Assembly: GCA_030152675.1 (NCBI GenBank)
Contig: JASLIY010000066.1
Coordinates: forward strand, 1-5,608
From: Acinetobacter sp.
Lineage (GTDB): Bacteria; Pseudomonadota; Gammaproteobacteria; Pseudomonadales; Moraxellaceae
Reading direction: 5' to 3'
Length of the DNA: 5,608 nucleotides
Part shown: positions 1 to 4,798 of the stretch, piece by piece
Layout of the letters: each line of letters starts with the position of its first letter
Numbering within the stretch: position 1 is the stretch's first letter
The notes under the pieces: generated by a model
Database searches by the model: none
What the model saw: only the letters and a program-made list of their open reading frames with translations
Told to the model about the DNA's origin: nothing
Translations under genes and position numbers: made by a program

Positions 1-1
1 G

Positions 2-256
2 TCCACGCATATCTGTTCGAACTGTGGTTTTGAAGAGCAAATCTTTGGCACTGGTGGTGGTGATCAATTGGCGGAACAGTATGAGATTCCGTTACTTGGG
101 CGCTTACCCTTGAATGTACAGATCCGTGAAAATGCCGATGCTGGCTGCCCTTCGGTGGTTGCAGGAGATTCGGCTGCGGAAAGCTATATCGAGATCGCGA
201 AGAAAATTGCCGCCCAATTGCCGCAACAAGAGAAAAATCCACAACGCATCTTCTAG
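2..256 (+). CDS. apbC: Iron-sulfur cluster carrier protein ApbC/Mrp, C-terminal fragment
   Basis: This is the C-terminal 84 codons of an Mrp/ApbC/Nbp35-type P-loop ATPase; the start and the nucleotide-binding domain lie beyond the left edge. Family members bind a labile Fe-S cluster at a dimer interface and pass it to apoproteins in the cytoplasm. The visible part begins STHICSNCGFEEQIFGTGGG. The C-x-x-C pair (codons at 14-16 and 23-25) is the cluster-binding motif of the family, and the following G-T-G-G segment and the L-G-R-L-P-L-N block are typical of Mrp C-termini. The frame is open from base 2 to TAG at 254-256. An internal TTG at 68 is not the real start, since the conserved cysteines lie upstream of it in the same frame. 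The next gene, a DUF2062 protein, is convergent. The family call is firm; apbC and mrp are alternative names for it. Confidence 0.93.
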   Translation, partial: STHICSNCGFEEQIFGTGGGDQLAEQYEIPLLGRLPLNVQIRENADAGCPSVVAGDSAAESYIEIAKKIAAQLPQQEKNPQRIF

Positions 257-280
257 TCAGCTCATCGGCGTGATTCCCAT

Positions 281-304
281 CTGCAACGTCACTGCACGTT
301 GCAG
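281..304. terminator. Hairpin between convergent apbC and DUF2062 gene
   Basis: There is a perfect 9-bp inverted repeat, CTGCAACGT at 281-289 and ACGTTGCAG at 296-304, with a 6-nt loop. It lies 24 bp after the apbC stop and immediately before the stop codon of the opposing gene (306-308). Its position suggests a bidirectional terminator or 3'-end stabilising stem shared by both transcripts. Only a short TTTT (about 317-321) follows on the + strand, after a gap, and there is no T-run on the - strand side, so it is not a textbook intrinsic terminator. Confidence 0.5.
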
Positions 305-305
305 G

Positions 306-863
306 TCAGCTGATGCTGTTTTGACTCCCGTAGCGTTGCCGCCATACACGCACCAATTGCCAGTGCCAAACTAGATAGCTCAGGCTACTCAGAACTAAGG
401 CGAGCAACAGCGCTTCCACCACCAGCCCCGTCGCGAGGATTTTGGCGATGCTGAGATCTAAGGGCGTAGCTCCCCAATGCAAAATCCAATCCTGTAGCTG
501 TGCAAACACGTCTTTGAGCAATTCAATATTCAGCATCGGCACATGAAAGATTTTGCTGCCAATCCAGAACGCACTCCAGATGATCGGGATAAAGGTCAAT
601 GGATTCATCAGCCAGGCCAACAGCAACGCAATCGGAAGATTGACTTGGAGCAGTAACACACTGAGTAGAATCAAGACACTATGAAAAGGGATCGGCAGGA
701 TGCCCCAAAAGGTGCCGATGAAGATAGCCAGCGCGATTGAGCGTCGATTGATGTACCACAACTTGGGGTTACTGGCGCGATCACCCAGAATACGCATGAT
801 TTTCAGCGCCTTGACTTGTTCAGGGCGCGGCAGCCAAGTTTGGAGTAAAGGCTTCAACATCAT
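306..863 (-). CDS. DUF2062 family inner-membrane protein
   Basis: A protein of 185 aa from the preferred start, of the DUF2062 family, whose biochemical function is unknown. The diagnostic core is a long hydrophobic stretch, residues about 43-106: an F-x-G-T-F-W-G-x-L-P-I-P-F segment (48-60), then V-N-L-P-I-A (74-79), then W-L-M-N-P-L-T (84-90). Another membrane segment lies at about 142-166, and the C-terminus is basic (R172, R175, R177). The N-terminal 40 residues are soluble-looking, with the W-L-P-R-P and N-P-K-L-W blocks usual in gammaproteobacterial members. The frame stays open to a possible ATG at 1055, but that extension does not resemble the family. ATG at 863 (or the adjacent ATG at 860) gives the expected length. 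No good Shine-Dalgarno precedes it; ATG at 947 is an alternative, with AAGGAGG 20 nt upstream, too far to be convincing. The gene converges on apbC and diverges from the exporter gene. Confidence 0.85.
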   Translation of the reverse strand: MMLKPLLQTWLPRPEQVKALKIMRILGDRASNPKLWYINRRSIALAIFIGTFWGILPIPFHSVLILLSVLLLQVNLPIALLLAWLMNPLTFIPIIWSAFWIGSKIFHVPMLNIELLKDVFAQLQDWILHWGATPLDLSIAKILATGLVVEALLLALVLSSLSYLVWHWQLVRVWRQRYGSQNSIS

Positions 864-894
864 AAGGCGGTAAAGCGGTCGGGCAGAAAGAGCG

Positions 895-923
895 ATATTT
901 TGCCTGAATGTGGAATAAATCAA
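895..923 (-). promoter_or_regulatory. Possible promoter of the DUF2062 gene
   Basis: On the - strand TTGATT (923-918) is followed after exactly 17 nt by AAATAT (900-895). The -35 match is good and the -10 match is weak (3 of 6). Transcription would begin near 888, giving a leader of about 25 nt before the ATG at 863. This placement supports the short start over the ATG at 1055. Confidence 0.28.
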
Positions 924-1161
924 CAGTTTTTTTGCACCGTCCGTCATGATTTTTTCAGCGCGGCCTTCCTCCTTGCTTATGCTGCATTTTATCCAGCCGA
1001 ATACCACGTATTGGATCAGTTGCGAGTGAGGACCATGTAGGGATCTGGCAGGCAAAGCAAGCGATAAACCGATAAAATGTATCGATCGTGTACCACATAT
1101 CTAAAGTATGAATTGTAATAAAGCAAGTTTGGTTGGGCTATCTCAGTGAATCGTATCAGGA

Positions 1162-1182
1162 AAAATCAATAGCGCTGATTTT
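1162..1182. repeat. Inverted repeat, candidate operator upstream of exporter gene
   Basis: The perfect 7-bp arms AAAATCA (1162-1168) and TGATTTT (1176-1182) flank a 7-nt centre that includes AGCGCT. The repeat lies about 85-105 bp before the exporter start and just upstream of a TACAAT box, a usual position for a regulator-binding site. It is not followed by a gene end, so a terminator role is unlikely. No regulator gene is visible in the window. Confidence 0.35.
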
Positions 1183-1265
1183 GGTCATTTTGGCTTACAA
1201 TTGAGCTTTTGCGACACATCTAAAACTGTCCTAACCTGCCTTGACTATACGGTTGAGGTCAACGG

Positions 1266-1859
1266 ATGATTTCATGGATTTTTATCGCAATGGTGGTCAC
1301 GGTGTTGCTTACACCAGGGCCAACCAATACTTTGCTGGCGTCGTCAGGGATACAGGTTGGCGTGCGTCGTTCTTTAATGTTAGTACCCGCGGAAACATTA
1401 GGTTATTTGGTATCGATTAGCTTGTGGGGTGTTTTAATTGGTTCTGTTTCGGGAAAGTATCCTGCTATCCCATCGATATTAAAATTATTTAGTGCCAGTT
1501 ATATTTTATTTTTAGCCATTAAGCTGTGGAAAAGCAGCACGGATGATGTCGATCAAACGGTGGTCAGTATTCGTGCGCGTGAGCTCTTTTGTGCGACTTT
1601 ACTCAATCCCAAGGCATTGCTGTTTGCGTCAGCGATTTTTCCGCCGATGGTGTGGAAGCATTCAGTCGCTTATACCTCGCATATGTTGATGTTTGTATTT
1701 TTGATTGTACCGATTGCCACTTTATGGACTTGTGTGGGTTCAGTGCTGGTTAAAAATGATCGAAAATGGTTAAACCAAAACAATTTGCAACGCTGTGCTT
1801 CGGTGCTGTTGGTGTTTTTCTGCATCCCGCTGAGTTACTCCGCATTGAGTAGTTTGTAA
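1266..1859 (+). CDS. LysE/RhtB family amino-acid exporter
   Basis: A 197-residue integral membrane protein of the LysE/RhtB translocator superfamily, whose members export amino acids or similar small molecules across the inner membrane using the proton motive force. The family signature lies in the first helix: T16-P17-G18-P19 followed by N21 and, after a short loop, G28-x-x-x-G32. The second hallmark is N114-P115-K116-A117 at the start of the fourth helix. Hydrophobic segments lie at about 4-24, 38-60, 69-88, 107-127, 136-160 and 176-194, the expected six-helix pattern, and the length is close to the usual 200-210. The start is set by ATG at 1266 with TGAGG at 1254-1258, a 7-nt spacer. The substrate cannot be told from sequence. 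The gene stands alone, with 163 bp before dcd and no strong terminator after it, so some read-through into dcd is possible. Confidence 0.88.
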   Translation: MISWIFIAMVVTVLLTPGPTNTLLASSGIQVGVRRSLMLVPAETLGYLVSISLWGVLIGSVSGKYPAIPSILKLFSASYILFLAIKLWKSSTDDVDQTVVSIRARELFCATLLNPKALLFASAIFPPMVWKHSVAYTSHMLMFVFLIVPIATLWTCVGSVLVKNDRKWLNQNNLQRCASVLLVFFCIPLSYSALSSL

Positions 1860-2022
1860 ATTTGATACCGCGCAAGTGCGTTGTTGATGCGCTTTAATCG
1901 GGGTTTTAGGGTTGACTTTGCGATGTGTTGTTGTGCTTGGCGGACTGCGAAAAGATTTCTTTCAAGCTGAATTTACGTTAAAGTACAGCGCAATAAGTGT
2001 TAAGCAATTTTGAGATATTTAA

Positions 2023-2592
2023 ATGAGCATAAAGTCTGATCGTTGGATTCGCGAGATGAGCGAAAAACACGGCATGATAGAACCTTACGCAGCCAATCAA
2101 GTTCGCCTGAATGAACAAGGTGAAAAAATTGTCTCCTATGGGGTGTCGAGTTACGGTTATGACGTGCGCTGTGCACCAGAGTTCAAAGTCTTTACCAATG
2201 TTCACTCTGTGATTGTCGATCCAAAAAACTTCGACTCCAACAGCTTTATCAATGTGGACTCGGATGTATGTATCATCCCGCCGAACTCTTTTGCCTTGGC
2301 ACGTACGGTTGAATATTTTCGTATCCCACGTAATGTCTTGACCATTTGTTTGGGCAAGTCGACTTATGCACGCTGTGGCATCATCGTCAACGTTACGCCG
2401 CTTGAGCCTGAGTGGGAAGGTCATGTGACCTTAGAGTTTTCCAACACCACCAACTTGCCAGCGCGAATCTATGCCGGTGAGGGTGTGGCGCAAATGCTAT
2501 TCTTTGAAAGCGATGAAGTTTGTGAAACCTCTTATAAAGATCGTGGTGGTAAATACCAAGGTCAAACGGGTGTGACTTTGCCTAAAGCTTAA
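2023..2592 (+). CDS. dcd: dCTP deaminase (Dcd)
   Basis: A complete cytoplasmic enzyme of 189 residues (E. coli Dcd has 193) that hydrolyses dCTP to dUTP and ammonia. The dUTP is then cut to dUMP by dUTPase, feeding thymidylate synthesis. The family core is intact: K112-S-T-Y-A-R117 contacts the phosphates, the T136-L137-E138 strand supplies the catalytic glutamate (Glu138, the same number as in E. coli), and Q157, Y171 and Q181 match the remaining nucleotide-contact positions known in the family. The conserved S-S-Y-G-Y-D-V-R block is at 42-49. The ATG at 2023 gives the standard N-terminus; TGAGAT at 2011-2016 is a weak ribosome-binding site. The E138 codon context reads L-E-F-S-N, as in monofunctional proteobacterial Dcd; the bifunctional DCD-DUT enzymes are mostly archaeal or from other phyla. 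A strong terminator follows, so the gene is probably transcribed separately from the fil genes. Confidence 0.98.
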   Translation: MSIKSDRWIREMSEKHGMIEPYAANQVRLNEQGEKIVSYGVSSYGYDVRCAPEFKVFTNVHSVIVDPKNFDSNSFINVDSDVCIIPPNSFALARTVEYFRIPRNVLTICLGKSTYARCGIIVNVTPLEPEWEGHVTLEFSNTTNLPARIYAGEGVAQMLFFESDEVCETSYKDRGGKYQGQTGVTLPKA

Positions 2593-2650
2593 GTTTCTCA
2601 CCTGATCATGACGGCTTGCGGATCATCTGCATCATGTCGAGTCTAGTGTC

Positions 2651-2685
2651 AAAAAAGTAAATCGTTTTCGGTTTACTTTTTTTTT
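2651..2685 (+). terminator. Intrinsic terminator after dcd
   Basis: The stem arms 2651-2664 and 2669-2682 pair over 14 bp (one G-U) around a TTTT tetraloop, and the right arm runs into a tract of nine T residues (2677-2685). It starts 58 bp after the dcd stop. The left arm begins with six A residues, so it could also work on the - strand. GTGTC before and GTCAC after nearly extend the stem. Confidence 0.93.
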
Positions 2686-2784
2686 GTCACGATCATGCTG
2701 CGAGTAGACTTTGATCAGGCAAGATAGCGTAAAAAAGTCATTAAAATTAAATAAATATTTGCTTATGAGTTATATTTTGTGCAG

Positions 2785-2793
2785 TGCTATGTT
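2785..2793 (+). promoter_or_regulatory. Possible extended -10 promoter for filA-like gene
   Basis: TG-C-TATGTT has the extended -10 form TGnTAnnnT, in the AT-rich stretch before the filA-like gene; an overlapping TATAAA (2794-2799) is an alternative. No good -35 hexamer lies 16-18 nt upstream. Transcription would start near 2800, leaving a leader of about 180 nt. The strong terminator just upstream makes a promoter somewhere in this gap likely; its exact place is uncertain. Confidence 0.33.
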
Positions 2794-2819
2794 ATAAAAA
2801 TAGCGTAATAAAAATGTAA

Positions 2820-2837
2820 AGATGATGGGAATCATCT
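2820..2837 (+). repeat. Stem-loop early in the filA-like leader
   Basis: A perfect 7-bp inverted repeat, AGATGAT (2820-2826) and ATCATCT (2831-2837), has a GGGA loop. It lies about 20 nt after the candidate transcription start and could be a 5'-end stabilising hairpin or a protein-binding site. GGGA in a loop resembles the A/GGA motif recognised by CsrA/RsmA proteins, but a single site is weak evidence. Confidence 0.4.
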
Positions 2838-2979
2838 GAGAACGTGGATGACAAGAAGATGAGCTTGCTATCGAGCACCGTGAGCAGTGCTGCTTGCGCA
2901 GTCATGACAGCGTTGTGATTGGATCATGAATTGAAATCGTGAATCGAAGCTTTAAAGTTCAAAATAGGATGTTTTGCGC

Positions 2980-4296
2980 ATGGATCATATTCAAAAAAAT
3001 ATAAACAGCGGCTTGGGCGTTGGGCTGGTTTTGGGGTTGAGTAGTTTGATCTATTCAACTGGAACGTGGGCAGCATCGGGCTTGCAAGCCATGAGTGATG
3101 AGCAACTTTCTGCCACGGTGGGTCAGGCCTTGATGAATTTGACCTATACCGCACCGAATGATGCGATTAATTTGGAAAATAAACGTGTCGGTGGGGACAA
3201 AAGCGTCGGCTTTTATAAGATGGGCTTAGAGGCAGATATGGAGCTCAATGCCAATATTCGCAAACTACAACTCGGTTGTGGTGGCGTCAACGGTCCCGGT
3301 TGTGATCTCGATATCGACTATTTATCGTTAAGTGGGGTGGCAGACAGCAATACTGGACGCGCTTCATCTTCAGCCAAGATCAGTAATCCTTTTTTAGAAT
3401 TTGCAATTAAAAATCCAGACAGTGCAGCCAAGCGTGAGGTGGTCGGTTTACGCGCCAGTGCTGAGGCAATCCAAGGCATGCTGACCTTTGGCTTAGAAAA
3501 TGGTCCGCAAAAAAGTGGCATTAACTCGCTGAGTGGCTATATGGAAGTCGCTGCTGCTGGCGGTAAGGTGGATGTCAATCCGATTAAGGATTTGACCTAT
3601 CAAACTAGTGGAAAGACACCGATCACCGGTACCGTGCAAGGCTTAATCTTTCCGCTCGACTTTACGTCAACGCAATACAATTTAAATATCACACCAACCC
3701 AACAAGGTGATCTCCGTCTTCCTCAACAAGTCATTACTGGGCACCGCATTAACAATGCGCCTTTAACTGCCAAGGCCTATGTGAATGGCCTAGACATTAG
3801 CGGAAATATTAAGGCCGAAACAGCCATCATAAATCTTGATCGTAAGCTGAGTGGGAAAATTGATAATTTGACCGTGGACGTCAAGATCGATGAGGGCTTG
3901 GGCTTTTTCCATAAAGCCAATTTAAATGGTTCAGCCGCTTCATTGTCGCTACAGTCACGTCATTTGATGTGGCCAGGCAGTAAGTCCGTCGCACAAAATG
4001 GTTGGTGGTTAGAACTGAGCAATCCGATTGATATTGGTGATATCACCCCAACTGAAAAAGTCACCATCACCACACCGACCATTAAGGAAACTTTGGGAGA
4101 GGTGAGTAAATACATCACTGCCAATCCAATTTCTTGTGGTCGATGGGGCTTATTACAGTGTGTGTTTGGGGATACGATTAATGTAAAAACTGTAGACCTC
4201 AGTAAAGGCACACCGGTAAACCTCAATTTGGCCAATTTGGAACTGAAAAATCAGAACTTTGCACCGAACTGTTATGGCAATTTAAAATTCTGTTAA
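2980..4296 (+). CDS. filA: Secreted FilA-like protein (putative pilus assembly/adhesion)
   Basis: A protein of 438 residues resembling FilA of the Acinetobacter fil cluster, annotated as pilus assembly; its actual biochemical role is not established. Residues 1-31 are a Sec signal peptide (K6, hydrophobic stretch about 11-28, T-W-A before the cut). Next comes L35-Q-A-M-S-D-E-Q-L-S-A-T-V-G48, a motif shared with the next gene. The rest is rich in alternating hydrophobic, Ser/Thr and Gly residues, suggesting beta structure, with no later membrane helix. Six cysteines form three close pairs: C100/C108, C386/C394 and C431/C438, the last being the C-terminal residue; this fits disulfides in the periplasm or on the surface. 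A TTG at 2974 is in frame, but ATG 2980 is preferred, with AGGA at 2966-2969 ten nt upstream. A strong terminator separates it from dcd, and 502 bp separate it from the filB-like gene. The family call is fairly sure; the function is inferred from annotation tradition. Confidence 0.8.
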   Translation: MDHIQKNINSGLGVGLVLGLSSLIYSTGTWAASGLQAMSDEQLSATVGQALMNLTYTAPNDAINLENKRVGGDKSVGFYKMGLEADMELNANIRKLQLGCGGVNGPGCDLDIDYLSLSGVADSNTGRASSSAKISNPFLEFAIKNPDSAAKREVVGLRASAEAIQGMLTFGLENGPQKSGINSLSGYMEVAAAGGKVDVNPIKDLTYQTSGKTPITGTVQGLIFPLDFTSTQYNLNITPTQQGDLRLPQQVITGHRINNAPLTAKAYVNGLDISGNIKAETAIINLDRKLSGKIDNLTVDVKIDEGLGFFHKANLNGSAASLSLQSRHLMWPGSKSVAQNGWWLELSNPIDIGDITPTEKVTITTPTIKETLGEVSKYITANPISCGRWGLLQCVFGDTINVKTVDLSKGTPVNLNLANLELKNQNFAPNCYGNLKFC

Positions 4297-4298
4297 GC

Positions 4299-4337
4299 CA
4301 TTGGCGCATAAGGTGATCACACGCTGCATTGGCGCAT
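4299..4337 (+). repeat. 11-bp direct repeat downstream of filA-like gene
   Basis: CATTGGCGCAT occurs at 4299-4309 and again at 4327-4337, 28 bp apart, with the first copy starting 3 nt after the stop codon. The second copy overlaps the left arm and loop of the stem-loop at 4319-4353. Its meaning is unknown; it could be a small duplication or paired protein-binding sites. Confidence 0.6.
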
Positions 4338-4353
4338 CTCAGTGCAGGCGTGT
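4319..4353 (+). terminator. Stem-loop at the 3' end of the filA-like transcript
   Basis: ACACGC+TGCA (4319-4328) pairs with TGCA+GCGTGT (4343-4353) over 10 bp with one bulged G (4347) and a 14-nt loop. It begins 22 nt after the stop codon. No T-run follows, so it is more likely a 3'-end stabilising or factor-dependent termination element than an intrinsic terminator. Confidence 0.35.
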
Positions 4354-4565
4354 TGAGGGTATACGATGCGCTGTTGCATAGATGTGGGTGGCGTTGCTGA
4401 AAACAATAATGTAGCTTTATAGCTTCCAGAAAATTGTAAAAATTGATGTTTATTTAATTATTTGAATACATGTGGTTTTTTGACAAGTCGATGCCTCTCT
4501 AGCATCAAAATCCGTTTTTTTGATATTACACTTGTCGGAAATATCCATTAAATCCGCTTTTCACT

Positions 4566-4594
4566 TTGCCTTTAAAATCAGAAGTCACTATTAT
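4566..4594 (+). promoter_or_regulatory. Sigma70-type promoter for filB-like gene
   Basis: TTGCCT (4566-4571) and TATTAT (4589-4594) are separated by exactly 17 nt; the -10 box matches consensus at 5 of 6 positions and the -35 box at 4 of 6. Transcription would start near 4601, giving a leader of about 198 nt. A consensus TTGACA at 4480-4485 lies further upstream but has no good -10 partner. Confidence 0.55.
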
Positions 4595-4635
4595 AAAGTG
4601 TGATAAAGACATTAAAACTACGAGATAGTATGGAA

Positions 4636-4661
4636 CACATCTCGGCGGTTAGGCCGATGTG
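4636..4661 (+). promoter_or_regulatory. Stem-loop in the filB-like leader
   Basis: CACATC+GGC (4636-4641 and 4644-4646) pairs with GCC+GATGTG (4653-4661): 9 bp with a 2-nt TC bulge and a GGTTAG hexaloop. It is about 35 nt into the predicted leader. A smaller stem of similar design follows at 4685-4703 (ACCGAG with CTC-TT-GGT, again with a 2-nt bulge). I do not recognise a known riboswitch class here. Confidence 0.45.
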
Positions 4662-4760
4662 CTTGATGTAATGCAAGTACGGATACCGAGTCTGGCTCTT
4701 GGTCAGTGTGAGTGAATACTGCTCAAGTACTTAAAAAATATTTAATAATACCCAATAACA

Positions 4761-4781
4761 ATATGGTGCGGAGCATCGTAT
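4761..4781 (+). promoter_or_regulatory. Hairpin just upstream of the filB-like ribosome-binding site
   Basis: The arms 4761-4769 and 4773-4781 pair over 9 bp (two G-U pairs) around a GGA loop, and the stem ends 5 nt before the AGGAAGG Shine-Dalgarno (4787-4793). A GGA loop next to a ribosome-binding site is the arrangement favoured by CsrA/RsmA-type translational regulators, and it may also simply keep the start region open. The pairing is seen; the regulation is inference. Confidence 0.4.
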
Positions 4782-4798
4782 AAACTAGGAAGGTCAAG

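Larger units (their letters stand above)
864..1265. other. Divergent intergenic control region
   Basis: This stretch of about 400 bp separates the - strand DUF2062 gene from the + strand exporter. I see no convincing gene in it; the - strand reading frame continuing to 1055 looks like an unused extension. It holds several short inverted repeats: CGATA-N5-TATCG (1070-1084), AAAATCA-N7-TGATTTT (1162-1182) and GTTGAGGTCAAC (1252-1263). Possible + strand promoter elements are a TACAAT at 1196-1201 without a good -35 box, and TTGCGA (1208-1213) with a 17-nt spacer to TAACCT (1231-1236). Neither is strong. Confidence 0.5.
2593..2979. other. Intergenic region between dcd and filA-like gene
   Basis: This gap of 387 bp holds the dcd terminator (2651-2685), then an AT-rich stretch with the direct repeat ATAGCGTAA at 2724-2732 and 2800-2808, a probable extended -10 promoter near 2785-2793, and a leader of about 180 nt before the filA-like start. 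The leader contains a hairpin with arms AGATGAT and ATCATCT (2820-2837) and a second possible stem, AGCAC/GTGCT (2874-2878 with 2887-2891). A tiny reading frame (2859-2918) is noted separately. No larger gene is seen. Confidence 0.6.
4297..4798. other. Long intergenic region between filA-like and filB-like genes
   Basis: This region of 502 bp has no gene that I can see on either strand. Its first part carries an 11-bp direct repeat and a stem-loop after the filA-like stop. The middle is AT-rich, with small inverted repeats (GATGC-N7-GCATC, 4490-4506; ATCAAAA-N7-TTTTGAT, 4504-4524). Then come a good promoter (4566-4594) and a leader of about 200 nt with several stems. No classical intrinsic terminator for the filA-like gene is evident; the T-run at 4515-4521 is not directly attached to a GC-rich stem. 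Confidence 0.6.

Noticed and set aside
114..374. 86-codon + strand frame overlapping the apbC end
   Set aside because: It overlaps the well-supported apbC frame and runs into the opposing gene; the translation is basic and low in recognisable features.
864..1055. N-terminal extension of the DUF2062 reading frame to an ATG at 1055
   Set aside because: The extra 64 residues do not resemble the family N-terminus and have no good ribosome-binding site; a possible promoter for the shorter form lies inside this stretch.
1978..2424. 148-codon - strand frame opposite dcd
   Set aside because: It is fully antisense to a complete, highly conserved dcd; its residues show no family resemblance.
2924..3154. 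- strand frame opposite the filA-like start
   Set aside because: It is antisense to the signal peptide and motif region of a well-supported gene, with no ribosome-binding site of note.
3318..4235. - strand frames (3318-3521 and 3960-4235) opposite the filA-like gene
   Set aside because: Shadow frames of the + strand coding region; no motif or start signal supports them.
4480..4508. Promoter built on the consensus TTGACA at 4480-4485
   Set aside because: The -10 position at 16-18 nt spacing reads CATCAA or similar, a poor match; the pair at 4566-4594 is better.
4490..4521. Intrinsic terminator for the filA-like gene at GATGC-N7-GCATC
   Set aside because: The stem is only 5 bp and the T-run begins 8 nt after it, so termination by this element is doubtful.
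4601..4798. Known riboswitch (cyclic-di-GMP, TPP and similar) in the filB-like leader
   Set aside because: I could not find the conserved core sequences of these classes; only generic stems are present.
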